Origin: Kalaharituber pfeilii
Taxonomy: Eukaryota; Ascomycota; Pezizomycetes; Pezizales; Pezizaceae
Length of the DNA stretch: 64,000 nt
Reading direction: 5' to 3'
Assembly (NCBI GenBank): GCA_015179045.1
Contig: WHUZ01000002.1
Location: 1,488,001-1,552,000, forward strand
How positions within the stretch are numbered: position 1 is the first letter of the stretch; every line of letters begins with the position of its first letter. Below the pieces are notes generated by a model that was not told the DNA's origin, searched no databases, and saw nothing but the letters and a program-made list of their open reading frames with translations. Both the position numbers and the translations under genes were made by a program. Below, piece by piece: positions 23,984 to 37,873 of the stretch.

Positions 23984-26673
23984 GATGGTACAAACGATGG
24001 ATGGCGAATACTTCAAGTCGCGATGTCTATGTTTCAATAAGTTCCAATATGGCTGGGCGGAATTTACCTGGATATAAACACAGATGGGAGACGCCGCAAT
24101 TCAGTGGTCTGTAGAGTACCTATCTGTTCCACAATGCTGTTCTTATACACAGGCAGTCGAACGCTGGTGCAACGCTGTTATCAGCTTATGATGCTTCTTC
24201 AAAAACAGATCGACACACCTTCTGGTTCGAGACTGACCCCTGTATATCTCAGCTCTCTCTGATAGTGTCAGACATACCTGCGGTGCACCATCAGACCTCC
24301 ATCAAGAGGAACCTTTTCTTTGATTGGATGTGATAGGGGCTTCAGAGGGCACCCTTGTGTCTACTATCTGCCATAAGATTGGTCGTATTGCCACGGGAAA
24401 AGATTAGGCATTCATGAGCTCCTCTGTGCTACAGACAACTTAAACCCCATCTCAATATCCCAGCCTCTCTGGAATTTCAGAAAAATGGAGGGCAGCAACC
24501 CAAGCAGCATGATCCCGGTAGCACGAAGCTTGTTCCGGTAGCACGAAGCTTGTTCATTTCTTTTTCTTTTTCTTCTCTTTTTTTCTTTTTTTTTTTTTTT
24601 TCTTTTTTTCTTTTTCCTTTTTTTTTTCTTGCGACCTAAGTATGGTACATCAGTCTTACTTTCTCATAGGTGAATACAGTACTGTCTTATTCAAGAAACT
24701 ACATAAGGTAGCTGTATTCAGCTGGTTGCCACGCTGAAGTCACATTGCTGTCTTCCTAGTGCGCCACTAATATTTACTTCACATTAAGACCAATGATACC
24801 TAGATAGGCTCACAAATATACATACAACCGAGTGGGCCTTGAACTCGGGTTTAGGATGATATAAGCCAGTAAATCATTGGCTTCCTCTAACTCATCCTAC
24901 CAGTATCGACTGCGTGTCAATTAATAGCCCCCATACAGTAAGCCCTGAAGCTTTTCATCTGCGTGAATGTTTATTGAGTGGAGTAAATATTATGTATTTT
25001 GTGGGGAACGGAAGAGCCTGGTCTTTGGGGCATATGTAAGGATAACGATTGCTCTTGGGTGTGGGGTATCAGGATAAGGGTTGAGACATGAATTGTTCTC
25101 TGAATTATCTTAGGGATAGAAGGAAGAAAGACTGAACCAATTAAAGGTGAATATGGGAAATGAATCATTCCTTCGGAACATGGTGACTTTTCTTTGTGTA
25201 TATTCGGATTGTCCCATCGCAGGATTTAGTGGTCCCGAACAACCACATGTCCCGGGTCCTCGGTCACACAATACAAATTGTGCTATAGTCACGCATGTTG
25301 AGTTTAAATACTGCACAATATCTCACCGATTATAAGGTCTGCCTGGTATTTTCTGCAAGAACATCGCGTAGATGTCAAGAACTTGCATTCACTCTAGCAT
25401 TGATGGCAGATCTCTTTCTCATGCTCACTCAGATTGTTTAAGATTCATACAACCTAGTTGCTTAGTCTCATGCCGCCAATTGCTGAGCACGAGACCACAT
25501 GTTACTGCATGGAACTTCATGTGATAAATTGCAATGCTCTACACCGACTCCGGCCTTGACAGAAAGAATATCCGTCTGTGCATCTCAGTCTGAATGTTTG
25601 CGTCCATCAAAGAAAGACAATATTAATACAGACACGAAGGATTCTAGTATCATCCCTACATAGATTACGAGACCAAGAAGACCAACTCAGGAATTGGGCG
25701 TTGCAAATCTTATGCATCATGGGCTGAGAAAGAGCTGTAGACGGTTACGTATTATTACATGATCTACCAAGGGTCAGCCCAATGGTGCGCCACAGAGCTT
25801 AGAAATGTTCTAATCTGGCTTGGGAACTGTTCGGCGACATTTTTAGATCTGGGGCATGTGCTCTGGACTGTCCAGGAACATGGGGGCTACTTATATGTTT
25901 TGCCCAGGTTCTTGCTACAGCTAAGCAGGATTTACGCTAGCCGATTGGCCCCACACAAGTCTGGACTACGCACAAAGCAAACGGGGCTTGAAAATTGGCC
26001 CAAACTGCGATGTGTTGTATGATATGGGGAAAATTTTTTTAAATGGAAAAGGAAAAGTGTTCTGGTTCCCAGAAGAGGAAAAGAATGAGGGAAAAAAAAA
26101 TATTAAATAATAAGTAAAAATAAATTTTTAAAGGAAGATTCAGAGTGCTCTGCAAAAGCATAGAGTATGATAGGCGAGCATGTGGAGAAGCTGAAGTTGG
26201 CAGAATCTGCACAGGTGAAAACCAATCGTTGCGCTGTTGCTGAGTTGCAGGTGCTGCCCGCTGGCTGATCAGGCTGACCTTTCCCGCTGCTGGCATATTC
26301 CGCAGCCAGACAGCTTCCTTGTGCTCGCTCTTTCGCCCGCGCTCGTAGAAAGGAGTCATCGCACTCGCAACCCCGCAATTGAGCAGGCTCAGGGCTACAG
26401 AGGCAGTAGCCGAGTCACAGGCGGGCAAGAGCCTGGGAGACGCAGCCAGTGACATGACCATTGCCCTTTCGTAAAAGTTTCATCCGCTTGGCGCACAACT
26501 GCTCTCCGCCCGCTGCAAGACTATAAATCCCAACTCCCGCGTATACTTCACTCTGTTCCCAGACCTACCCGTTCATTCCACCGCCCCCCACCCCCCAATA
26601 CCAACGGACTATACCATAGACTGCCTCCAACGCAAGTTACCATACCCACAAAGCTCACAACAACTCAACTCAA
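23984..26673. other. Intergenic, shared upstream region of permease and homocitrate synthase
   Basis: This 2.7-kb region lies between two divergent genes. It contains a direct 20-bp duplication (ggtagcacgaagcttgttc, about 24517-24556) followed by a long T-rich pyrimidine tract (about 24556-24630). The part next to the homocitrate synthase start (26550-26670) is C-rich, as in many fungal housekeeping promoters, with a candidate TATA (ctataaat, about 26520). No gene or RNA was recognised. Confidence 0.45.
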
Positions 26674-28393
<1,720 letters not shown>

Positions 28394-28982
28394 ATGAATG
28401 TCACAATCTACCTGAAAATCGGCGCTATATCATGTTTTTTCCTTGTTCGAACCAAAAATAGCGTTATGTTCACGTTGGAGTTATCTGATTTTGGTTCTTT
28501 TCTGCCCGGATATTTTTTTTTTTTTCTTGGTTGTCTTTTATTACTTTTTCTTTCTTATATATCATATGGGTTGACTATTGCTGCCGGGTTGGTTGGTCAG
28601 GTATTGGGTCCAAATTATAAAAAAAAATATAATGGGGAGAGAAAAAGTTTTTTGGCATGATGAAAAAGGGAAATGTCTGTGTTTGCAGGTTCGAATACCT
28701 GTCAATGCAACTTTTGTTACGGCACTTGTTGCCTTTTACCCGAGACAGAAGAAAAATGAAAAGGAGGCTGAATTCATAGATTCCTATGCGTCCCTAGATC
28801 CGTAAACGCCACTTTATATCCATAAATCTCGACACAGGCAAATGTCGAGCAGTAATAATACACGGTAAGTTTTTTCAAGAATAGAGCAAAGCTCCAAGGG
28901 TATCCACTTTAGTTTCTACATATTGCACAGTCCTCATTCCGCTAGAAGCTTCAGTCTCGTGATTGGAATTAAAAGAAGCCCA
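28394..28982. other. Convergent 3' region of homocitrate synthase and HIT-finger genes
   Basis: This is a 589-bp convergent spacer with T-rich and A-rich tracts. A T-arm-like gcaggttcgaatacctgt (about 28685) was checked and does not belong to a full tRNA fold. No gene is seen. Confidence 0.5.
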
Positions 28983-29764
28983 TCAAAGCCCATGGACCTC
29001 TGGAGGCTCCTGTTTTTCCACCACTTTCGTCCCTACAGCCTTCAAAACAAGCTGCACAAACTCCTCTAATGTCCCACCGTCCCCGTTCCTCAAGGCCGCA
29101 TTCCGTATCCTGGAAAGCCTTTTGAGGCCCTTCTGCAGCCCTATCTCTGGCGTCCATTGGCGCGTCGGATTCTTATTCCGCTTGGCGATTCTGTACGGGT
29201 TGATGCTGGCGGGAGTGGCGGAGTGGGCCGGTGGGAGGGGCTCCAGGGTGGAGAGGTAGATAGAGTACAGGAGGGCATGCAGAGTTGGGTTCCTTTGAAT
29301 GAGGGTGAGGAGATGGGGGGTGGCAAGGAGGGTGGAGAAGGGGTCTTCGGCCGAGGCGGCGGGAGCTGTGGCGGGAATATAGTCTATGGCTGTGGTAGTG
29401 TTGGTGATGGTGGCGGGCAGGTCTGTTGCGGACGGCGGGAGCCTGGAGGCTGGTGGCAGTGATGATGAGCTGGTGGTAGTGTCGGGAGCTATGGAGGACG
29501 TGGTGTCTGTCGAGAGCGATGTGGTTGCGGCCGCAGGGGCGGTGCTTGACGTCGTCTCAGCATGGCTGGCTTTATGCGGTTTGTAGCAGGCCAGTGAGCA
29601 GCTGCCAGAGGACACTGTTAGCTATGATTGTGGGGGGGGGCTGATATAGAGGCACCATGCGGATGCCAAGTAGACAGGAGAGCGCCGCGCACTTACTAAG
29701 GGATCAAGCACGTCGGGCACTTGTACCGCGCTTCGGCGGTGTTGCAGAGCTTGCAGAGCGACAT
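28983..29764 (-). CDS. HIT-type zinc-finger protein (ZNHIT3/Hit1-like)
   Basis: Two exons on the minus strand (29764-29697, 29601-28983) give 228 residues. The N-terminus is a zf-HIT domain: CKLCNTAEARYKCPTC followed across the intron by PYCSLACYKPHK, supplying the Cys pairs and the final Cys/His ligands. A long Ser/Thr/Ala/Pro linker (about residues 50-110) leads to a helical C-terminal region (LLATPHLLTLIQRNPTLHALL, about 115-160) and a short conserved end. HIT fingers bind the RuvB-like ATPases; yeast Hit1 and human ZNHIT3 assist box C/D snoRNP assembly with R2TP. The gene is divergent from RVB1 with 490 bp between starts. Which ZNHIT subfamily it belongs to is inferred from the very N-terminal finger, and short overall length. 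Confidence 0.85.
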
Positions 29765-30254
29765 TCTCTGCGCGCGCGGGGGCACTCGACGGGACGGGGA
29801 GTGGGGCGGGGACGGGGACGGGGACGGGGACGGGGACGGGGACGGGGACGGGGACGGGGACGGGGACGGGGACGGGACGGGGACGGGGACGGGGACGGGG
29901 ACGGGACGGGCCGCTGTGTGGTCTGCCTGCGGCGGGGCCAATTGGCGGAGGGGCGTCGGCGGCAGAGCGATGCTGCTGCCGAGGCTGCGGGTGCCAAGCC
30001 CCAACGGCGCTACTGACGCTATTCTGCCTTAGCGCGCCGGCATTTGCTGCAGCGCGGCGCTCCGCAGCGCGGCGCTCCGCTGCACACGCAGCCCAACAAT
30101 TGCTCCCAGCGCGTTTCTTCGCCGGCGCCCCACACCACTCATCCCCCCTCCCCCATCCCCCAACACCCAACGTGACAGCACCCCCCTCCTGCTACGTGCG
30201 CTTCTCCCCCCAATCCCCCAATTGCCCGATTCCCCCGCACAGTAGACATCGACG
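29765..30254. promoter_or_regulatory. Shared bidirectional promoter of HIT-finger gene and RVB1
   Basis: Only 490 bp separate the two start codons and the genes point away from each other, so this segment must serve both. It holds the G-rich hexamer array (29806-29910) next to the HIT-finger ATG, and a C-rich block (30130-30240) next to the RVB1 ATG. I see no convincing TATA box for either gene. Regulatory sharing is inferred from layout. Confidence 0.6.
29806..29910. repeat. GGGGAC hexanucleotide array
   Basis: About 17 near-perfect copies of GGGGAC on the plus strand, with two shortened units (GGGAC) near 29875 and 29905. Regular G4 runs two bases apart give many possible G-quadruplexes on the plus strand. 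The array starts about 40 bp upstream of the HIT-finger start codon, so it is probably in its 5' UTR or core promoter, where the transcript would read CCCCGT repeats. Confidence 0.93.
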
Positions 30255-31743
<1,489 letters not shown>

Positions 31744-32679
31744 TGTGTTTTATGTGTCTGAGTAGGTCTGGACGAGTATTTGCGCAGGGGAAGAGGAGGG
31801 TGAGGGGATGAATGATAGCACATGAGGTTAATGATGATAATGATGATAATGCACTTTTGTAAAAGGATTATTTTGCGTTTGCATTTCAGTAAAGAAGAGG
31901 GGTTGTGGAATGCGGAAATGCCAGAATTGGTTCCCATTATTGTCGGTCCATCCAACAACAGATTCTGCCCTCATCCTTTGTAGCTACCATGCTTAATCTA
32001 CTTTAATATCTCTGTCCTTGTCTAGAGTTACTCCAGCAGTGTTGCATCAATATTTTTTTTTTTTTTTTTTTCCTTTTCTTGAGGTGGGGGGGGGGGGGGG
32101 TGCTCGTTTTTGAGAGTTTTGTCATGGTAAACTCCCATAAATAGTTTTAAGTAGTACTAGTATATCAAAGCAGCTTCGCTTGATGTATTTCTTCTGCCTA
32201 TATCTACCCTGCCCCCCCCTCAAATCAGTAAAACTTTCCCATGCCTGCTCCGCAATCCTCCATGTCGCACTTTGTTTCACGTGATTTGTGTCCATCATCG
32301 AAAACATCGTGGATATATGATACAAAAATACATTAGCCCAGGAAATAAGTACAATATAGCCCTATTGCTCTACTACTTCAGTTTAAGCGTCTATCATGAA
32401 CATGCGTGAGAAGTGGGTATCAAGCAGTTCCTGCTGCCCCTTTGCCCTGCCTCTATCATTATTGTCACTTGCATGAAAGAAAAGGAAAGTATAAGGACAA
32501 CAGACCACAACCTTATACGTTAATTATATCCAAAATCAGAAAGAGAAAAAAAAAACGCTCTCAAGAAAAGCCCTACTTCGCCAGCGGGTATAGAAGTATA
32601 CACCAAACAAATTTGAAAGACACATTAACACACAGAGGTAAATCCAAGAAACAATCTTTCAGGACTGAAATTATAACAT
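31744..32679. other. Intergenic 3' regions, homopolymer tracts
   Basis: The 936-bp convergent spacer holds a poly-T run (32050-32072) and a poly-G run (about 32085-32100). Nothing gene-like is seen. Confidence 0.5.
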
Positions 32680-33908
32680 CTACCTCATAATGCAACCACA
32701 CATCCAATGCTTCCCAGCCAGCTGCTGTGACACTGCTGAATCATTCGGCTGCATCATAATGCTCCTTTCCGAAACCGTTGGCAAACTCTTTCTCCTCCTT
32801 TCATTCCTTGAGTTTGGGGTCGCGGGCGGCGGTGCCTCGGTACTATCCTTGGCAACTTCTGTAGCATCTATTTTCTCCACACTTCCCCGTCGGAGTCCCA
32901 AGAAGCTCTCCGACTTCTTGAGCAGAACCTTCATTCCCGCGCCAACACCTTCCACGAGACTCATGCCACCTGACGGGATCTCGTCAGATTCAGACCAATC
33001 AGGTCGGTCATTCGAGCTTCGTGTCATAATTGGGCGAAGCGACGCAGCCGATGGAGAGCGTGAGGGGCACAGGTTAGGAGCGCAGATATGTGTCTGGTTG
33101 AGCAGACACCACGGAGAGGACGGTGAGCGCGCAAGAGGCATATTTGCGGAGGTAGAGAACGGAAATGGGGAGGACGACCGTTGGGAATGGACATGCATGG
33201 ACATAAAACCATGTTTATGTGCCTGGTGCTGGAATTTGTGCTTGCGGAAGGTGGAGGGAGGGTCATCGTGATGGTGATGGTAGTGGTGGTATTGGGGGAT
33301 ACTGACGCGGTGTTGCCTCTTTTCTTCGGGAGTTACCACGGAGACCCTCCGGTTGAGGATAAACGCATCCAGCTTCATGTTCACCAAGTTCAGGTCAAGG
33401 CGGCCCTCAACAGGCCTTTTTGGGAGGGAGCCAGCTATGGCCGTCGTGCTGTGCTCATGCTTCTCCCGCCTTTGGCAGTGCCTTGCTTTTCCCTCCTGAA
33501 TCAGTGCTTCAGCAGCACTTGTCCGGAGCTTTGGTAATTCCGTCGGCCCGGATAAACCTCCAGTGGGATGGTTATGGGAGGTTGTTGTCCGCTCAAAGGA
33601 GCTTGCGGCATTAGTGGGGGTGAATGGCCCGTTGGAAATGATTGGGTCGACTGTTCGGGCTCGACAAGGCTTTGGCTGTTTCCTGTGAGAAAGCGCAGCC
33701 GGCCCGGCGGCTACCGAGGAATTTGCCTGTGTCTGAAGAGAACTATGTTAGCTTTGGCATGAAGTGCGATATGGTATAACGAGAAGCTGAATCAAGCGTG
33801 AGCCTTCACAAATAGTGCGAGGTCATGGCGGAGGGAGATCAGAGGGAATAAGCGTTTCGACCGACCATGTCTTTTCGTATTCCGTGCCTGAGCCGTCACG
33901 GTTGCCTA
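32680..33908 (-). CDS. Unrecognised Ser/Pro/His-rich protein, 5' end unresolved
   Basis: A frame on the minus strand is open from a splice acceptor (TTCTCTTCAG) at about 33739 down to TAG at 32680, about 350 codons. A likely preceding exon (about 33908-33805, acceptor CATTAG, donor TTT|GTGAAG) joins in phase and adds a basic stretch ending RLFPLISLRHDLALF. The true start lies further upstream and was not found. The middle holds a charged segment LDLNLVNMKLDAFILNRR and VVTPEEKRQ, then His-rich and Ser-rich disordered parts, an amphipathic KVLLKKSESFLGLRRGS, and a basic RRRKSLPTVSERS patch typical of phosphorylation sites. The last residues are C-G-C-I-M-R, with a Cys four from the end. No family recognised. 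Confidence 0.55.
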
Positions 33909-35248
33909 ATGCGGTAATCGCAACGCAGGCGGGCTGTTCTGGGCAGCGGCGATGATGAATGCCCAGCTCGAGTGTACAATTAGTAAGCCTACAGCCACGT
34001 GAATCTAAAGGAAAGGAAAAACGAAACAGAAATGGAATCTCTTTCATTGCTTGGACGCCGTGGAGTCGGATTCCTGGAGCACATCTTATACACTTCGCTC
34101 CCACCTCCGCTCACCATGACTGCCTGCCCTGTCGTTCTTCCCCACCACCCTCCCCCGCACGCGGAGTTAGTGCCCTGACGATCCTCCCCGCCTGTTATTA
34201 CAGATGCATAGTAGCGAGCACCAGGGTGACGGTATGCGAAGGCTCAACGCACACTCAGAGCCAATTTGGAGTACTAGTACTTAAGTTTGATTCGTGCGGT
34301 TGTCTACTCCGTACCCCTTACAGTCTCAATCGAGGTAATCTGGCCTCATGGACTTGTCCACCAAGCAAAGCACAGTATGTACCGGATATCTATCAAGCAG
34401 CGAGCAAGCGCATCCCACCCTCGCCCCGCATGGCACCACGCGTCAAGCATTGCCCTTCGCTCGCATTTTAATGTCTCGCGGTACACCCTCAGCCTGCATC
34501 CAATCATCTTCTCTGAGCTCCAATGTTTTCTCCCTCAGCTCCACATTTGCCAATCCCCGCGTTTCGCTGCTCCCCCGGCCAGGCACCGTCGGGGACGTAA
34601 AACATAACAAATTAGCATGGGGCGCAGGTGGCGTTCTCGGCTACATATAAAAAGGATGTCTAAAAGTTTAAGTTCAATCTTTTGACTAACCTTCATGACG
34701 AGAACAACCTTCAAAGCATCACCTGAGACTGCCGATGTACTAGTTGAGCCGAAACGAGTGAGACTAAATCTCGACTAAAAGCTTGCATACTTAATTTTAC
34801 CCACCCTAAGTCGGGCGCAAAATCCCTCTTGCCGTTATGGTTATTTTTGCGCTTAATAATCATGCTTTGTAATTACCCTAACAACTTTACCCGGATGTTT
34901 GCAAAATCCCTCTACTATGATAGTAGGTTGGTCATTCGAATGATGGCCGTGCCAAGATGGAGAATGTATCGAGATGCACTATGGATCCTTGTGCCTATGC
35001 AGTGGCCCCAAGAGCTACTAGTACAGTACCTGACGGTCAAGTGGGCTGACGTTATAACAGAACTCATTAGAGTCTAGTATCTCACCGCACGAGAACACTT
35101 ATTATTACCCTGGATCCTGCTTCATCACAATCATAACGATCATATTGTACCTCCTTTCGCACCCTGCTGTTGAAGCCAAGTCTTACGCCAGTTACTCCCT
35201 CAAGCTTCCGCATGAGCCAGGAGCTACCACTCTGTAATTCTTGGTGCA
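33909..35248. other. Intergenic between unknown minus-strand gene and RIC8
   Basis: This 1.3-kb region should contain the missing first exon(s) and promoter of the unknown gene on its left and the RIC8 promoter on its right. A frame at 33823-34104 (minus) overlaps the presumed exon in another frame and is likely a shadow. Nothing else is recognised. Confidence 0.4.
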
Positions 35249-37171
35249 ATGTCTCAAGCAAATACAAATGGTAGGTCTCGCGCGAAACGTCGCTTCTGTG
35301 GTATTCCGACCTTCATCATATTCCCAGCTAATACAGCAATAAAAAATAAAAAAAAAAGAAACAGCCGCAGCGGATAATGAAAAGTCCCAAAGGGTCCAAG
35401 AACTTCTTTCCATCCTGGCTATAGACCTGCAACAGACGAACCTTAGCCCAGCTGGTAGAGAATCACCTACGCCCAATCGATGGCTGTCTATATCTGGGTA
35501 CTTGACTAATTCTAATATGCTTCGGGGTATGCAATAGAGAGACTAAAGCATCTGGAAGAGCTTAAGGTTTTCAGTCGTGAATCCAATTGCTGCAACTTGA
35601 TGTATGCCGAAGATGTGAGCCGGATCGATATATTGCCCCTTTTCAAACTTGTCTAACCAATGTACAAAGGGTATCAGAACTCTATGCGCGCATGCATTTG
35701 AGAGAAGCAATGACTGGGAATCGTCACGTGAAGCGTTACGGTGTCTGGCAAACTCATTGGTGTTGTCTCCTGCCGCCAGACAAACTTTTGTGGATCTGGG
35801 ATACCCCGATAAGGCATCTAATCGTTATAGTGTAGGGACAATACCCTGTCTGTGGTCTGGCTTGCGCTGAACAGAATCGTCACTAGAGTGAATCTTTGGA
35901 CGATGAGTTTTTACTAGGGCGTATTCTGCTGCTTATCACCTATGTGAAGGTTGACGTGAAGAGGCTACTGGAGGAACAAAATTTGGCTGAACACCTGAAC
36001 AATGTAGGGATGCAGTCAATTGTCAATTCCTTAACGAAATTCTAATTCGAGTATAGGCAATACAAAGGCATTCCAAGCGCTACTCGAAGGCCAAAGCATC
36101 GAAGACACCTTCTCCAATGGAGGACCTGGCGCTTGCAGAGTCTCTAAAACTCCTGTTCAATGTCACCCATTTTGCCTCTGATTGTACGTACTTATTCAAC
36201 GAGTAAGTACCGGGTACTGAACGCACTATATGTAATTTTCTCCAACCTAATCTATGGATCAGAACAATCCCACATCTTCTTGAGATTCTAATTCATATCC
36301 CACTCATGGATCCCCCCCTTCAGCCTCCGGTGACATATATCGTCAATGCTCTATCGAATGTACAACTTTCCGGTAATAAATATACTGTTTTTCCACCTTC
36401 GGACCCTTCTCGGAGCGTCGTAAAATTTATGGATATTTTGGATGGCTCATTGCATAAAAAGTACTTGGACATCAATTCCAATTATCCTTTTGATGACGAA
36501 GGATCGGTATTACTAGGCGTGCTGGGAGAAATATATAAAATTGCTCCACAAGACGTCAAGGCATGTATGCGGGCAAGGCTTCTACCTACTCCAGAGTATG
36601 GTATCCCAGTTATCATCTTTCATTATCACTTGCTGACAATTCGCTATGTACAGAGAGCGAGATAAACCATTAGGTAGAGGAAACACGCTATCAGCGAGAC
36701 TACTAAATTTGACAACTGCTGCGCTCGCCCCACGGGCTCGGGTCATTGCAGGACAGCTGCTATTCACTTTGTCGGACTCAGATGCGTCCCAGTTCATCAA
36801 CAACGTTGGCTATGGATTTGCCTCCGGCTTCCTTGTGTCACACGGCATTCCTGTGCCTAAGAGCGCCATGGAGGAGAACGCAACGATACAAGGCGGGGAG
36901 TGGGAAGGCACTCCAATCAATCCGGTCACTGGCCAGACCTTGTCGGCAGAGCAAAGAGACCAGAAGCCATTGGAAGAGATGACTGACGATGAAAAGATGA
37001 GAGAAGCAGAGAGGCTCTTCGTACTTTTCGAAAGGTAACCCAGCATCAGGGAGCCTTGCCCGGACTGGAGGCTAATTTACAGAATCTAGACTCAAGAAGA
37101 CTGGGGTTGTAACTGTAAAGAATCCGGTAGAACAAGCTATTGAAGAAGGCAGGTTCGAAGAACTAGACTAA
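35249..37171 (+). CDS. RIC8: RIC8 / synembryn guanine nucleotide exchange factor for G-alpha
   Basis: Nine exons (35249-35270, 35371-35454, 35538-35614, 35670-35831, 35887-36003, 36057-36187, 36263-36595, 36654-37034, 37090-37171) join in phase to 462 residues. RIC8 is a cytosolic armadillo-repeat protein that folds and activates heterotrimeric G-alpha subunits and is needed for growth and development in filamentous fungi. Family blocks are EALRCLANSLVLSPAARQTFVDLGY, the DDEFLLGRILLLITY helix, EDLALAESLKLLFNVTHF, PPLQPPVTYIVNAL, the RDKPLGRGNTLSARLL region, NVGYGFASGFLVSHGI and the C-terminal EEMTDDEKMREAERLFVLFE. The exon 6 donor uses GTACTT (36188) rather than the nearer GTACGT, because only that keeps the frame. 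No stop or frameshift is seen. Confidence 0.93.
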
Positions 37172-37873
37172 GTTTGCGAGACTGCTTGCAGTGTTGGGCA
37201 TAAGAAATGTGGGGCAGCTCTGCGACTGCCTGCGCAAAGCCAACAGCTACCAGACATAAGCAGGGGAAACAGATGTTCTTGCTTGGGCGCGCAATCACAT
37301 GTATACCAGTAATTGTTACGTCAAGTAGGGTGCAGTCATAACAAGGGAAATATTAGCATCTGTACTGGAATGTAAGCACATCACCTCCAGGTGTGATGCG
37401 GTTTAAATTTGGCATGTATCTGTGCCAAGAACCGCAAGCTAAGCTTCTCGAGCTCGATTTCCGCGATCTGAGGAACACAACTGACCATGTGTAGCCGGCT
37501 CTATGGCTTGCCCAAGCACACGTTTCTCCAGGCACCAGCCTGGGGCAGGCGTGAGCCTCGTGGCCCCTAGCTGTTACCATCCCCCCTGCGCTCGGCGTCG
37601 AGCGTCCAGGATTACATATTTAAAACACGTTTATATCCATCACCGTCGGCGAGCTCTATTGACTATCTTGTGTGCATGGCGTTGCACTTCCCACACGTTA
37701 CACCAATTGACGCCATCCCGTACCGAACCTTGTTACCTAGCATTAGCTTATTCTTCAGTTGCTTGGACACCCATCTGAATCATCCAATACGAGCAGTAAA
37801 AGGAAGAGCTCTTGACGTCTTGTTTCAGCTTTTCCTCGCTGTGTGTCAGCCATTCCAAAGCGAGATACACGAT
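37172..37873. other. Intergenic between RIC8 and IKS1
   Basis: A 702-bp spacer containing the IKS1 promoter. TATA-like tatttaaaac lies near 37618. No gene is seen. Confidence 0.5.

Noticed and set aside
28680..28705. T-arm-like gcaggttcgaatacctgt
   Set aside because: The 60 bases before it are A/T-rich and cannot make D and anticodon arms; likely chance.
29704..30170. Long open frames in all registers across the GGGGAC array
   Set aside because: They are produced by the hexamer repeat and have no domain; the real genes on either side explain the region.
35440..35462. tRNA D-arm-like sequence (ttagcccagctggtagag)
   Set aside because: It overlaps the end of RIC8 exon 2; no acceptor-stem pairing, anticodon arm or T-arm at the right distance.
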